64,000 nucleotides of DNA from Chitinophaga sp. XS-30 (GCF_008086345.1 NZ_CP043006.1:3036032-3100031); one strand, 5' to 3'; positions 35,700-46,300 are shown, counted from the stretch's first letter. Program-made: numbers and translations. The notes: generated by a model not told the origin, from the letters alone.

Positions 35700-35830
35700 A
35701 ACTAAAAAAAAGACCATCCAGGTTTAAAGTTATCCTGGATGGTCTTACTCGAATAGTAAGTTTAGCTACAAAACTTAAGAATCTTTTTGATTTGTTTCAT
35801 TAAGATTCAAAGGCCTGGGGGAAAACGACT
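35700..35830 (-). ncRNA. candidate structured small RNA
   Basis: Three adjacent hairpins: a 13-bp stem 35710-35722/35734-35746, a 7-bp stem 35757-35763/35771-35777, and a 7-bp stem 35779-35785/35802-35808. On the minus strand the strongest hairpin is followed directly by a run of T, as in an intrinsic terminator, yet no minus-strand gene lies upstream of it. A short minus-strand transcript ending at about 35702 would explain it. No clear promoter was found; this is inference. Confidence 0.25.
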
Positions 35831-36001
35831 CCTCCGGGTTCTTTCATAAAATTACGTCATTTTTTTAGAAATAATACACCCATTCTGACATAATTCCTTT
35901 CATTTTCTCCTTCCCTGACCCGGTATGGATTAACCTCCTTCATCAGCTCATTGTTTTGATTTATCCCTTTTACAGACTATTTTTCTGCGACAATCACGAT
36001 T

Positions 36002-37264
36002 ATGAAAAGTATCCATGTTCTTTTGCTGCTGGCTATACCGGTGTTGCCTGTACAGGCCCAGCAGCAGCTTAAGCCCGCTTCCGCTGTTTCCGCAGCGGGC
36101 TTTTCCGCCGAAAGGCTCCAGCGTATCGACAGCTTTTTCAATGCCGCGGTCAGAAATGGCTATGCACCCAATGCCGTCACATTTATTGCCCGTAACGGAC
36201 AGATCGTACATCATAAGGCATTCGGCTTCAGCAATCTTGAAAAACGGATACCGGCCAAAACAACCGATATTTTCCGTATCGCATCGCAGACCAAACTCAT
36301 TACCACCATCGCCATGATGATGCTGTATGAAGAAGGCCGCTTCTTTCTCGATGATCCCATTGCCAAATATTTACCGGAGTTTAAGGATGTGCAAGTGCTG
36401 GTGAGTTACGACAGGGCAACCGGGAAGATAGGCACCCGTCCGCCGAAAACCCCGCCTACCATCCGTCATCTTCTTTCACATTCGACCGGGATCGGATATG
36501 GTTCGCAGCTGGACAGTCAGCTGAACGGAGGTGCTATCCCCCATCTCAGTTCCCTGGAAGCGCTTACCACGGAAGAGATCGTAAAAAAGGTCGCCAGACG
36601 GCCGCTGGAACATGATCCCGGAGAGCGTTTCACCTACGGGTTTAATACAGATATCGCCGGGCGCATCGTGGAGGTACTGTCCGGAAAATCGCTGAACGAC
36701 TTTTTCCGTGAAAGGATCTTTATGCCGCTGGGCATGCAGGACACGTACTTCTATCTGCCACCCGCCAAAGCCGGCCGGTTGGTGGAATTATATGCCAAAC
36801 CCTCGATGGAAAGTCCCCTTACCCTGCATCCGGACGAGTCCAACCGCAGATTCCCCGTTGCCGGAAAGCAAACGCTGCATCTTGGAGGGGCCGGACTGGT
36901 CAGCACCGCAGCGGATTACGCGAAGATCTGCCAGCTGATCCTGAACGGAGGAACATTCAATGAGGTACGGTTGCTGTCCCGCAAAACCGTAGCGCTGATG
37001 ACGCGCAACCAGATAGGGGAGAGCGAGGTATGGGACAGGCATGATAAATTCGGGCTGGGCTTGCAGATCATTACGGCTGCATCTGCTTATGGGGATCAGG
37101 CGAGCGTCGGTTCCCTCACCTGGGGCGGCGCTTATTGTTCCGAATATACGATAGACCCGGAAGAGAAACTGATCATGCTGGTGTTCACGAATGTATCGCC
37201 ATACGCCTATTACGGGGAGTTTGTGCGCAAATTCAGGATACTGGCCTATCAGGCGTTGAAATAG
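36002..37264 (+). CDS. secreted serine hydrolase, beta-lactamase class C / esterase type
   Basis: A 420-residue protein with a signal peptide (MKSIHVLLLLAIPVLPVQAQ). It has the class C beta-lactamase fold motifs: SxxK in RIASQTKLI (about residue 98-101), YxN in FTYGFNTDIAG, and near the C-terminus SLTWGGAYCSEY in place of KTG. The WGG form points to an esterase or peptidase (EstB-like) rather than a true beta-lactamase. It is probably periplasmic. It stands alone and converges with dcd. Confidence 0.85.
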   Translation: MKSIHVLLLLAIPVLPVQAQQQLKPASAVSAAGFSAERLQRIDSFFNAAVRNGYAPNAVTFIARNGQIVHHKAFGFSNLEKRIPAKTTDIFRIASQTKLITTIAMMMLYEEGRFFLDDPIAKYLPEFKDVQVLVSYDRATGKIGTRPPKTPPTIRHLLSHSTGIGYGSQLDSQLNGGAIPHLSSLEALTTEEIVKKVARRPLEHDPGERFTYGFNTDIAGRIVEVLSGKSLNDFFRERIFMPLGMQDTYFYLPPAKAGRLVELYAKPSMESPLTLHPDESNRRFPVAGKQTLHLGGAGLVSTAADYAKICQLILNGGTFNEVRLLSRKTVALMTRNQIGESEVWDRHDKFGLGLQIITAASAYGDQASVGSLTWGGAYCSEYTIDPEEKLIMLVFTNVSPYAYYGEFVRKFRILAYQALK

Positions 37265-37271
37265 TTGGAGA

Positions 37272-37808
37272 TCAGAACTCGTTCTTCCACATCATGCTTT
37301 CCACAGGCTTCACTGTTCGCCCGTTGTATTTGGCGTTCCCTTTCTTGTTGTAGAGCGTTTCAATTTCGCCTTCCACTGCAAAGTAGATCAGCTGCCCGAT
37401 GGGCATGCCGGCGTATATCCGTACGGGCTGGGCGCAGGATATCTCCAGCGTCCAGGTATTGCAGAAACCTACGTCTCCCTTTCCCGCGGTAGCGTGAATA
37501 TCTATACCCAGGCGGCCGGTGCTGGATTTGCCTTCCAGGAACGGCACATGGGCGTGGGTCTCCGTGTATTCCAGCGTTACCCCGAGGTACAGGGTGTCCG
37601 GCTGCAGCACAAAACCCTCTTCGGGGATCTCGAAATGTTCGATCTCGTTATGTTTACGGGCATCCAGTACACGGTCCTTATACGTCGCCAGGTACTTTCC
37701 CAGGTGCACGTCATATGAGTTGGTGCCCAGGTATTTGCGGTCATAAGGACTGATCACGATGGTTCCTTTTTCAATTTCCTCCAGTATCCGTTTATCCGAC
37801 AAGATCAT
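37272..37808 (-). CDS. dcd: dCTP deaminase
   Basis: A 178-residue protein. Signatures are MILSDKRILEEIEKG at the start, GTNSYDVHLGKYL, FLEGKSSTGRLGIDIHATAG (catalytic loop region) and GFCNTWTLEIS with the catalytic Glu, then YAGMPIGQLIYF. It deaminates dCTP to dUTP for dTTP synthesis. The length is normal for the family. Confidence 0.94.
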   Translation of the reverse strand: MILSDKRILEEIEKGTIVISPYDRKYLGTNSYDVHLGKYLATYKDRVLDARKHNEIEHFEIPEEGFVLQPDTLYLGVTLEYTETHAHVPFLEGKSSTGRLGIDIHATAGKGDVGFCNTWTLEISCAQPVRIYAGMPIGQLIYFAVEGEIETLYNKKGNAKYNGRTVKPVESMMWKNEF

Positions 37809-37877
37809 GATTGTGTTTTGTTTAGGTTAGGCCAGTTGGGTATTTCCCGTTAAATTCGCGTTTAATGCGGCGAATTT

Positions 37878-38513
37878 ATGCCTTTAATACGTACGATACA
37901 AATAGATCAGGATACGAAGCTCGGAGTGTGGAAAATTGGTGAAGAAGAAAGCTTTTTCAGGAAAGCGGTGTCTATAGAACCGGAAGTGCATCATCCCCAT
38001 AAACGCCTTCAGCATTTTGCCGGAAGGTACCTGCTGGTGCAGCTGTTCCCGGAACTGCCGGTCAACGATATCCGCATTATGGACAGCCGGAAACCTTATA
38101 TTCCCGGAAATCCTTACTATTTTTCCATCTCCCATTGCGGCGATTTCGCGGCTGCCATCGTCAGCAAAAGGGAAAATGTGGGTATAGACATTGAACAAGT
38201 GCAGCCCAAGATCGGCGCTGTGGCGCACAAGTTCCTCGCTCCGCGGGAGGCCGGCTTCCTGTCGCGGGACAACACATTGTACCACCAGACCGTCTGCTGG
38301 TCAGCCAAGGAAGCCGTGTACAAATGGTATGGAATGGGCGGGCTTGATTTCCGGGCCAATATGCAGCTCCAGGCATTTCCGTTCCATACCGCCGGCATGC
38401 TTACCTGCGATTTCCTGAAAGGGGAAACAATGGCCTGCCTGGATCTGCAGTACTTATTTGATAACGACCTATGCCTGGTTTGGGTAACAGGAGCTAAAAC
38501 ATCATTACATTGA
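37878..38513 (+). CDS. 4'-phosphopantetheinyl transferase superfamily protein
   Basis: A 211-residue Sfp-type transferase. The metal-binding motif is VGIDIEQVQPK (Asp and Glu) and the second motif is CWSAKEAVYKWYG (W-S-x-K-E-A-x-x-K). FSISHCGDFAAAIVS is the upstream strand. It transfers phosphopantetheine from CoA to carrier proteins. It overlaps the next gene by four bases. Confidence 0.9.
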   Translation: MPLIRTIQIDQDTKLGVWKIGEEESFFRKAVSIEPEVHHPHKRLQHFAGRYLLVQLFPELPVNDIRIMDSRKPYIPGNPYYFSISHCGDFAAAIVSKRENVGIDIEQVQPKIGAVAHKFLAPREAGFLSRDNTLYHQTVCWSAKEAVYKWYGMGGLDFRANMQLQAFPFHTAGMLTCDFLKGETMACLDLQYLFDNDLCLVWVTGAKTSLH

Positions 38514-39016
38514 AACTATTCCTACTCGGTTTTATGGGTGCCGGAAAATCCTATTGGGGCAAACAGCTGGCGGAACATTACCAGCTTCCCTATTTCGATC
38601 TGGATGAAGTGATCGTGGAACAGGAAGGTATGCCCGTGGCGGATATTTTTAACGAAAAAGGGGAAGAACATTTCCGCAAGCTGGAAGGAGAGGTATTGCG
38701 TGAATTGACCCTCTCCAACGACGCCTTTCTGATCTCCTGCGGCGGCGGTACGCCCTGCTTTTCCGATGCGATGGACTTTATGAATGCCCATGGCAAAACG
38801 GTTTGGCTGAACCCTTCCGTACCCGTTATTGTAGAACGGCTGCAGCGTAAACAATATAAACGCCCGTTGATACAGGACCTTTCCAGGGAGGATCTGCTGG
38901 CCTTTTCTGAAAAGAAGCTCGCGGAAAGACAGCCATTTTATGAGCAAAGTCAGGTTGTCATCAGTGATGATGAGGTAACTTTGGAAACATTCGATAAACT
39001 GATCAACAATGCATAA
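38510..39016 (+). CDS. aroK: shikimate kinase
   Basis: A 168-residue P-loop kinase. Walker A is GFMGAGKSYWGKQLA, the shikimate-binding Asp is in YFDLDEVIVEQEG, then FRKLEGEVLREL and SCGGGTPCF. It phosphorylates shikimate in the chorismate pathway. The start is TTG at 38510 (TTGAAACTATTCC): the first in-frame ATG lies inside the P loop and would destroy it. It overlaps the PPTase stop by four bases and the DUF423 start by eight. Confidence 0.92.
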   Translation: MKLFLLGFMGAGKSYWGKQLAEHYQLPYFDLDEVIVEQEGMPVADIFNEKGEEHFRKLEGEVLRELTLSNDAFLISCGGGTPCFSDAMDFMNAHGKTVWLNPSVPVIVERLQRKQYKRPLIQDLSREDLLAFSEKKLAERQPFYEQSQVVISDDEVTLETFDKLINNA

Positions 39017-39398
39017 AACATTTCTCGTATGGGCGGCACTGTTAGGTGCGCTTGCGGTAGTGCTGGGCGCTTTCGGCGCGCATAAACTGAAAGAAATGGT
39101 ACCGCCGGAGTCTGTCAGCACCTTTCAGACCGGGGTAACCTATCATTTTTATCATGTGTTCGCCCTCCTGGCTGTGGGGATATTATATGCGCATGTTCCT
39201 TCCACGCAACTGGTATGGGCCGGAAGGTTTTTCCTGCTCGGCATACTGCTCTTCTCCGGCTCCCTTTATATCATGGGCTGCCTGGATATGAGCGCGCACG
39301 TTGGTCTGCGCAAACTCGGTATTGTTACGCCTTTCGGCGGGCTCAGCTTCATTGCCGGGTGGATAATGCTGCTGCTGGGCATACTTAAAAAAGCCTGA
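39009..39398 (+). CDS. DUF423 family membrane protein
   Basis: A 129-residue protein with four membrane helices. The family pattern is visible: ALLGALAVVLGAFGAHKLK at the start, FQTGVTYHFYHVFALLAVGI, FFLLGILLFSGSLYIMGCLD, and TPFGGLSFIAGWIML near the end. Function unknown. It overlaps the aroK stop, so it is probably in the same transcript. Confidence 0.93.
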   Translation: MHKTFLVWAALLGALAVVLGAFGAHKLKEMVPPESVSTFQTGVTYHFYHVFALLAVGILYAHVPSTQLVWAGRFFLLGILLFSGSLYIMGCLDMSAHVGLRKLGIVTPFGGLSFIAGWIMLLLGILKKA

Positions 39399-39401
39399 TA
39401 G

Positions 39402-39701
39402 CCGATACGGCATGATCCCCGACAATGCTACCCGAAGATCAAATGCCCCGTCTGGGCCATCAACGGCCCCAGGGACATACAGGTGATCAGCGATATCAAT
39501 CTGAAAGGATGGGAGAATGGATTAAAACAGGCCGGCAACAACAAAATCACCACCCGTTCGTTTGAAGGGCTGAACCATCTCTTTCAGCCATGCAAGGCCT
39601 GTACTGTACCGGAATATGGCCAGCTGACAGAGACCATATCACCGGGAGTGCCTGACGTGATCACGGATTGGATGCAACAACAGACCGGTACCCGGAAATA
39701 A
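39402..39701 (+). pseudogene. C-terminal remnant of an alpha/beta hydrolase
   Basis: From about 39430 the plus strand encodes IKCPVWAINGPRDIQV, then LKGWENGLKQAG, GLNHLFQPCKAC, EYGQLTETISPGVPDVITDW and a stop. This is the C-terminal part of a dienelactone-hydrolase-like esterase, including the acid-base His in GLNHLFQ, but the catalytic Ser region is absent. A stop closes the frame at 39399-39401 and the only start is an internal GTG at 39483. It is the tail of a deleted gene left between DUF423 and ftsK. Confidence 0.75.
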
Positions 39702-39735
39702 ATTCCCCCGATTGCCCGGGCAATAGTTAATTTTG

Positions 39736-42333
39736 ATGTCGAATATGGCAGGTAATAAACTGAAATCAGAGAAGAAAGAACCAAAAAAGAAAAGAGAGCA
39801 GGCGCCTAACCCTGATGTACTGAAGCCCGATAAAGAAGCGGAAGTGAAGGTGAAGGAACTGGTGAAAGACGAGCGCACCCATAAAGTACTTGGCGCGTTC
39901 TTTCTTTTACTGGCCCTTTATTGCTTTATTGCGTTCACTTCCTACCTGTTTACCTGGGAGGAGGATCAGGATAAGGTATTCCGTTATTCATCCGAAGTGC
40001 TGTTCATGCACGAGATAGAGGTGGATAACCTGCTGGGGCGCCTGGGGGCTTTCGTGTCCCACTGGTTTTTCTACAAAGGGTTTGGCGTGGCTTCGTACCT
40101 TTTTTGTTATTTCTTTTTCATTATCGGTATCAATTTCATTGTAGGCCGCCGGGTTTTCCGGGTGTGGCGCAATGTGAAATACATCCTTTTCGGCCTGTTG
40201 TTCATCAGCATGGCCTTCTCTTTTTTGTCCGGCAGCGCGGTGTTCCCCTGGGGCGGTGCTTTAGGGGATGCGCTCAATAAATGGACCAGCGGTTTCCTGG
40301 GTAAAACAGGCGCGGGCCTCCTGCTGTTTGTGGCCGGGCTGAGCTGGGTGATCTGGAAATTCAATGTAGATTTCAAATGGCCTGAACGCAAACCCAAAGC
40401 GCCGGAACCGGAGCCTTTCGATGGTTTGGGCGAACCGGATGAAGAAGAGGATGAGGCCGCCGCTCCATTTGCGACCGCTGCTTCGGCGAAGAATAATGCC
40501 CTCAAAGGCGATGGCGGCAACATCACCGTGATTCCCCCCACCGAGGAGGAAGAATATGACATGGGATTGCAACTGGTGGAAAAGGAAGAGCCCGAATCGG
40601 TCATTACCTATATTCCTCCTGCACCTGAACCGGAGATACTGACCGCTGAAGAAGCGCCTGAACCAGAACCCGAACCAGAACCCGACCCTGAACCAGCACC
40701 TGCTCCGCCACCAAGAAAAAAACCTTCCGTTGCGGAGGAAGTAGCTTTTGAGATAAAGCCTTCGCATGAAGACCCGGCGGATGATGAAATAGAAGAGATC
40801 GTACCGGTAAGGGAATCGGTAACGGTAGACCCCTATGAGCCTACGCTGGACCTGCGGGACTACAAATACCCGGCGCTGGACCTCCTGGAGAACCACGGAT
40901 CGGACAAGATCGTGCAGGATGCCTCCGAGCTGGAAAAGAACAAGAACCAGATCATCGACACACTCAAGAACTACGATATTTCCATTCAGAAGATCAGCGC
41001 CACTGTGGGGCCCACCGTGACCCTCTACGAGATCGTTCCGGCAGCGGGCGTCCGCATCTCTAGGATCAAGAACCTGGAAGATGATATTGCGCTGAGCCTC
41101 TCCGCACTGGGTATCCGCATCATTGCCCCGATCCCCGGCCGCGGTACCATCGGTATTGAAGTGCCGAATGTGAAGAAAACGATCGTTTCCCTGCGCAACA
41201 TGCTGGCATCGGATAAGTTCCAGCATAGCCAGATGGACCTGCCCATTGCCATCGGCAAAAAGATCGATAACGAGAATTTCATCGCGGACCTCGCCAAAAT
41301 GCCCCACCTGCTGATGGCGGGGGCCACCGGCCAGGGTAAGTCCGTGGGCATCAACACGCTGCTGGTATCGCTGCTGTACAAAAAACATCCTTCGCAGCTG
41401 AAATTTGTGCTGGTGGACCCGAAGAAAGTGGAGCTTTCGCTGTACAAACTCATTGAAAAGCATTTCCTGGCCAAGCTGCCGGGAGAAGAGGACGCTATCA
41501 TCACCGATACCAAAAAGGTGGTGCATACCCTCAACGCTCTCTGCATTGAAATGGACCTGCGGTACGACCTGCTGAAAGAGGCCGGTACCCGGAACATCCG
41601 TGAATACAACGGCAAATTCACCCAACGCCGCCTGAATCCGCTAAAAGGGCATCGCTACCTGCCGTTCATCGTGCTGGTGATAGATGAGTTTGCGGACCTG
41701 ATCATGACCGCGGGCAAGGAAGTGGAAATGCCGATTGCGCGCCTTGCACAGCTGGCCCGTGCGGTGGGCATCCACCTGATCATCGCCACCCAGCGCCCCT
41801 CCGTGAATATCATCACCGGTACCATCAAGGCGAACTTTCCCGCACGTATTGCCTTTAAAGTGTCGTCTAAAATAGATTCCCGCACCATTCTGGACATCGG
41901 CGGCGCCGAACAGCTGATCGGGCAGGGAGACATGCTGATCTCCTTCAACGGTGAGCTGGTGCGCCTGCAGTGCGCCTTTGTGGATACGCCGGAAGTGGAA
42001 AACGTGGCCGAATTCATCGGCGAACAACGCGGATATCCGGAAGCTTTCCTGCTGCCGGAATATGTGGATGAAAAAGAGCTGGAAGGGAAGGATTTCAGCC
42101 TGGCGGACCGGGACCCGCTGTTCGAAGAGGCGGCCAGGGTGATCGTACAGAACCAGCAAGGCTCCACATCACTGCTCCAGCGGCGGATGAAACTGGGCTA
42201 TAACAGGGCCGGAAGGCTGATGGACCAATTGGAGGCTGCCGGTATCGTAGGGCCGAACATGGGTAGTAAAGCCCGCGATGTGATCGTGAAAACAGAATCG
42301 GACCTTGAGGAAATTCTTAACAGTATGTTATAA
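39736..42333 (+). CDS. ftsK: DNA translocase FtsK/SpoIIIE
   Basis: An 865-residue DNA pump. It has a basic N-terminus, four membrane helices between about residues 55 and 210, and an acidic Pro/Glu linker (about 215-370) with a run of EPEPEPEP. The motor has Walker A with Lys535 in AGATGQGKSVG, Walker B LVIDEFADLI and ARAVGIHLIIATQRPSVNIITG. A C-terminal gamma winged helix (SLLQRRMKLGYNRAGRLMDQ) reads orienting sequences. It acts at the division site in chromosome segregation. The ATG at 39736 is preferred over the preceding TTG. Confidence 0.96.
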   Translation: MSNMAGNKLKSEKKEPKKKREQAPNPDVLKPDKEAEVKVKELVKDERTHKVLGAFFLLLALYCFIAFTSYLFTWEEDQDKVFRYSSEVLFMHEIEVDNLLGRLGAFVSHWFFYKGFGVASYLFCYFFFIIGINFIVGRRVFRVWRNVKYILFGLLFISMAFSFLSGSAVFPWGGALGDALNKWTSGFLGKTGAGLLLFVAGLSWVIWKFNVDFKWPERKPKAPEPEPFDGLGEPDEEEDEAAAPFATAASAKNNALKGDGGNITVIPPTEEEEYDMGLQLVEKEEPESVITYIPPAPEPEILTAEEAPEPEPEPEPDPEPAPAPPPRKKPSVAEEVAFEIKPSHEDPADDEIEEIVPVRESVTVDPYEPTLDLRDYKYPALDLLENHGSDKIVQDASELEKNKNQIIDTLKNYDISIQKISATVGPTVTLYEIVPAAGVRISRIKNLEDDIALSLSALGIRIIAPIPGRGTIGIEVPNVKKTIVSLRNMLASDKFQHSQMDLPIAIGKKIDNENFIADLAKMPHLLMAGATGQGKSVGINTLLVSLLYKKHPSQLKFVLVDPKKVELSLYKLIEKHFLAKLPGEEDAIITDTKKVVHTLNALCIEMDLRYDLLKEAGTRNIREYNGKFTQRRLNPLKGHRYLPFIVLVIDEFADLIMTAGKEVEMPIARLAQLARAVGIHLIIATQRPSVNIITGTIKANFPARIAFKVSSKIDSRTILDIGGAEQLIGQGDMLISFNGELVRLQCAFVDTPEVENVAEFIGEQRGYPEAFLLPEYVDEKELEGKDFSLADRDPLFEEAARVIVQNQQGSTSLLQRRMKLGYNRAGRLMDQLEAAGIVGPNMGSKARDVIVKTESDLEEILNSML

Positions 42334-42460
42334 TTTGCGGGAATGAACAGCAATGGCTTTCACTTTTGCCGGAAAAACATCAATTTTGCAAATCTTTAAC
42401 AGGAGGGCTTAAACGTATCGGCATAACATTTGTCTTACATCCGGCAACAATATTAAAATT

Positions 42461-43135
42461 ATGAGCATGAAGAAAACAGTACTTACAGGATTGATCATGT
42501 GCGGAATGGTAATCGGCAGCACAGCCCAGACGACAGGATCGCTGGGACAGAGCGACCCGAAAGCCAAAGCAGTGCTGGACAACGTGAGCAAAAAGTTCAA
42601 GTCCCTCAAGTCTGTGATCGCCAATTTCATACTGAAGATAGAAGGCGCCAATAACAGCGTATCCGATTCCCGGAAAGGCGCGGTATATGTAAAAGGCCCG
42701 AAATACAAAGTGATCATGGGCGAACAGGAGATTATCAGCGATAACAAGACTTCCTGGACCTACGCCAAAGATGTTAACGAGGTGACCATCAGCAATGTAG
42801 ATCACAGCAACAGCAGCATGACCCCTGCCAAGATCTTCACCAATTTCTACGATAAAGACTTTCTCTACCGCCTCACCGGCGAAACCCGCGAGAAAGGAAA
42901 AGTGCTGCAAAACATTGAATTGACGCCGACCGACAAATCGAAAACCTTCTTCAAGGTGCTGGTGGATGTGGACAAAAAGACACAGACCCTGGCGCGGATG
43001 AAGGTATTCGAGAAGAATGGCAATAAATATACATACGAGATCAGCAGCTTTACGCCGAATGGCGCTGTCACCGACGCTACTTTCACTTTCGATCCGGCTA
43101 AATATCCCGGTGTGGAAGTGGTAGATCTCCGGTAA
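42461..43135 (+). CDS. LolA-like outer-membrane lipoprotein carrier protein
   Basis: A 224-residue periplasmic protein with a signal sequence (KKTVLTGLIMCGMVIGSTAQ) and a LolA-type beta half-barrel. It has AKAVLDNVSKKFKSLKSVIA, then SRKGAVYVKGPKYKVIMGE, DNKTSWTYAKDVNEVTIS, LARMKVFEKNGNKYTYEIS and ATFTFDPAKYPGVEVVDL. It probably shuttles lipoproteins to the outer membrane. It follows ftsK by 127 bases, an arrangement I associate with many bacteria. A terminator follows. Confidence 0.88.
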   Translation: MSMKKTVLTGLIMCGMVIGSTAQTTGSLGQSDPKAKAVLDNVSKKFKSLKSVIANFILKIEGANNSVSDSRKGAVYVKGPKYKVIMGEQEIISDNKTSWTYAKDVNEVTISNVDHSNSSMTPAKIFTNFYDKDFLYRLTGETREKGKVLQNIELTPTDKSKTFFKVLVDVDKKTQTLARMKVFEKNGNKYTYEISSFTPNGAVTDATFTFDPAKYPGVEVVDLR

Positions 43136-43160
43136 TCGCCTTTTATTAAAACTGTTTATT

Positions 43161-43202
43161 TTCCCCTTCGGGCGTGGTGATTGCCGCTGAAGGGGAATTT
43201 TT
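43161..43202 (+). terminator. Terminator after the LolA-like gene
   Basis: A 9-bp stem TTCCCCTTC (43161-43169) with GAAGGGGAA (43189-43197), a further inner GGC/GCC pairing and a T run TTTTTAT. It lies 25 bases after the stop. Confidence 0.75.
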
Positions 43203-43392
43203 ATGCCCGTAACCCATCTGAAAACACTTGCTGAATAAGAAAAAATGTGTATTTTCTCCTCCTGAAATCCTGTTCCTTAACCTTCGTTTCCCCGTTATGA
43301 ACCCATGATCAATATGTTCACATCCCTATTTTTTTTGCCGCCATTGCGCCGGGAACGGGTTCGCCATGTTTGCCATCTAAACGTTCCACGAT

Positions 43393-46300
43393 ATGAAAAA
43401 GATCACTATTCTGTTATGCTTGACTATCCTGCACTGGAATAGCAAGCTCTCTGCCCAGCTACGGCTGATCGATGACATGGAGGGCAATGGCCCTGGTTCA
43501 GGACAATGGATTTACAATGCCGGCCCGAATGCGACGGGCTCAGTTGTGTTCAACGAACCTAACCCGGCCCCCTCTGTAGTGAACCCAAGCACACATGTTG
43601 CCAAATTCACGAAAGACACCACCTGCTCTCCCTACATGGCGGCGGCTTGCACGCTGGGGACGCCGTTTGACCTGTCGGGCGGCAGCACCTTCAAAATGCT
43701 CGTGTACAGCAACGTACTGGAGAAGGTGCTGTTCAAGCTGCAACCGGCCAATGATTACACGCAGGCTGTGTTCCTGACCTATCAGATCCAGCAGGTCAAT
43801 CAATGGGAGGAAGCGGTATTCACTTTTAGCGGCGTGAGCAGCCGGACGGATCTTGACCGTATCGCCATCCAGTTCATAGATGGCGAGCAGGCAAACGGGA
43901 TATTATATTTCGACCTGATCATGGCGCCCGATCCAACGGGCATCAGGCTGACAAAAATGAATATTCCCATGGGTGAGGAAGACGGGAAGGTAATTGCCGT
44001 AACCTTGAATGGTGACGCCTTCAAGCCAACCCTCAATCCTGCCAACTGGACCATCTCCGGCCTTCCTCCCGGTGTTTCGGTCGGCAACATCCTCCGGGTA
44101 AGCGATACTACGGTGAACATCGTTTTAAGCGGCAACTCGGCTGTCAACTATTCCAGGACGGAGCTTACACTCACGGTTGATGGAGATGAACTGGTGAATG
44201 CCGGTATTCCCGCATACAACGCAACAGGAAGCGTGGTCTTTGACGGTAATCCCGACTGGACGTTGATATATAACGATGAATTTGATACGGACGGTTTGCC
44301 GGACCCATCCAAATGGACGGTTGACCCCCGGCCAAAAGGATGGATCAATAGTGAACAGCAGGTGTACACGGATGCCACGCATGATAATGCAGTCGTTCGG
44401 GATGGCAACCTGGTGATCACGGGAAAAAAGGATTATCCAAACGGCAACCCCAATGAACCCTGGTCTTCCGCCCGGGTGATCTCCCAGGGCAAAATGGACT
44501 TCCTGTACGGCAAAGTGGAAATGCGGGCGAAATTGCCGCGAGCGCGGGGATCATGGCCTGCTTTCTGGCTGATGCCAACGGTCAGTACCTACGGCAACTG
44601 GCCAAAAAGCGGAGAGATAGATATTCTTGAGCATGTGGGCAATACTTTTGGTAAGGCCATGTGCGCTGTTCATACCGAGAACAAGAACTGGACGAACGGG
44701 GGCAATCTCGGCGGCAACGAGATGCTGCCTGACCTTGACACAGTGTACCATGTGTACGGCCTGGAGTGGTCGCCGGATTCCCTCCGGTTCACCCATGACG
44801 GCAACGGGTTCTACACCTACGTAAATCCCGGGACGGACTGGCGGGACTGGCCTTTCGACAAACCGTTCTATATCATACTGAATATTGCCATCGGCGGGGG
44901 ACTGGGCGGCAACATCGTGGACGCTGATTGGCCGGATAGCATGCGGGTAGATTATGTGCGCGTCTACCAGAAAGGTTTGGGTACTCCTGTACTGGATTCG
45001 GTGGAGGTTACCCCTGCCGGCATATCGGTGCTGGCCGGAGCAACACAACAGTTCACAGCAACAATACGGGATCAGAACGGGCATGTCATGAATGGTATTA
45101 CGCCGGTATGGAGCATCACAGGCAGTGGCAATACCATCAGCGCTTCCGGCCTTGCCACTATCAACAGCACCGGCACAGTCACCGCAACGGCTGTACATGA
45201 CAGCATCACCTTGTCCGGCACAACCAATGTGCTGGTGAGGGCTACCAATTACAAGCCGGTACCGGCGAGGATAGAGGCGGAAGATTTTGACAATTCCAAT
45301 GCCTGCTGCTCCGAAACAACGGCAGATACCAGTGGCGGGCTTAACATGAGCCATATCAGCAATGAGACCTGGTTTGAATATGATATTGACGTGCCTGACT
45401 GCCAGGCCTACCGCATCAGGTTCAGAATAGCGGCCAATTCGCTCGCGGGGCTGACCGTAACAACGGACACAACGGAGCTGACAACCGTGCAACTGCCCGC
45501 CAGCGGTGGATGGCAACAGTGGACAACCGTTACCTCCGCGCCCATTGTATTGGACGAGGGGCAAAAAACGATCCGGGTAAGGTCAAATACCGGCGGCTGG
45601 AATTTCAACTGGCTGGAGATTGTTCCGGCATCAGCGCACCAGGCGGAAAGTATGGTCATAAAGCCTGATAGTGCAGTGATCTTTGCCGGCCAGTCTGTAC
45701 AATTCAACGCATGGGGATATGATGCAGACAGCAACTACCTGATGCTTTCTCCCGCTCCCGCCTGGGCTGTGTCCGGCACCGGCAGCCAGATCACTGCTGA
45801 CGGGCTTCTGCAGACCGATTCAGCAGGCATGTACACCATTACGGCAACTTCAGGTGCATTGACAGGAACCGCTTTTGCCGAAGTGAGAGGCGTTCCGGAG
45901 TTTTCCAGGATGGAGATATTGCCTGACACGGTAATTGTACCTGTGCATGCTTCCCAGCAATTTTCGGTAAAAGGATATGATCAGTATGACACGCAGGTGC
46001 CTATAACAGACACGGTATCCTGGTCGGTTACCGGCAGCGGCAATACGATCAGTCCGGATGGCGTGCTGACCGCGGGGAATACGCCGGGGATATTCGCTGT
46101 AACGGCCACAGCAGGCGCTGTCAGCGACACGCTGGCCGTGGAGCTGGGTTATACCTGCTCCGTGAACCATCAATATGAAGCAGAATCCGCATCTTCCCGG
46201 GCCGCAGGCCCTTACCTGGAAGCTACGGACGATGTGGGAGGAGGACAGCATTTTGCGGGCATCACCGCGGGGAAATGGTTTGCGTACAACAACCTGAAAG

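Larger units (their letters stand above)
35424..36001. other. 578-base gene-free stretch
   Basis: No convincing coding sequence in either direction; an ORF overlapping the 3' edge on the minus strand is a shadow of the next gene. It is AT-rich. It holds a terminator for the upstream gene, then three hairpins in a row (35710-35746, 35757-35777, 35779-35808), described separately. Confidence 0.6.

Noticed and set aside
39728..39735. TAATTTTG promoter-like match directly before ftsK
   Set aside because: No TTG at the right distance, and a start there would leave no leader before the start codon.
40620..40720. Short tandem repeat of GAACCAGAACCC-like units
   Set aside because: It encodes the Pro/Glu linker of FtsK (EPEPEP); not a CRISPR array or independent repeat.
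40261..41625. 454-residue minus-strand ORF
   Set aside because: Antisense shadow of ftsK, whose motor motifs are intact on the plus strand.
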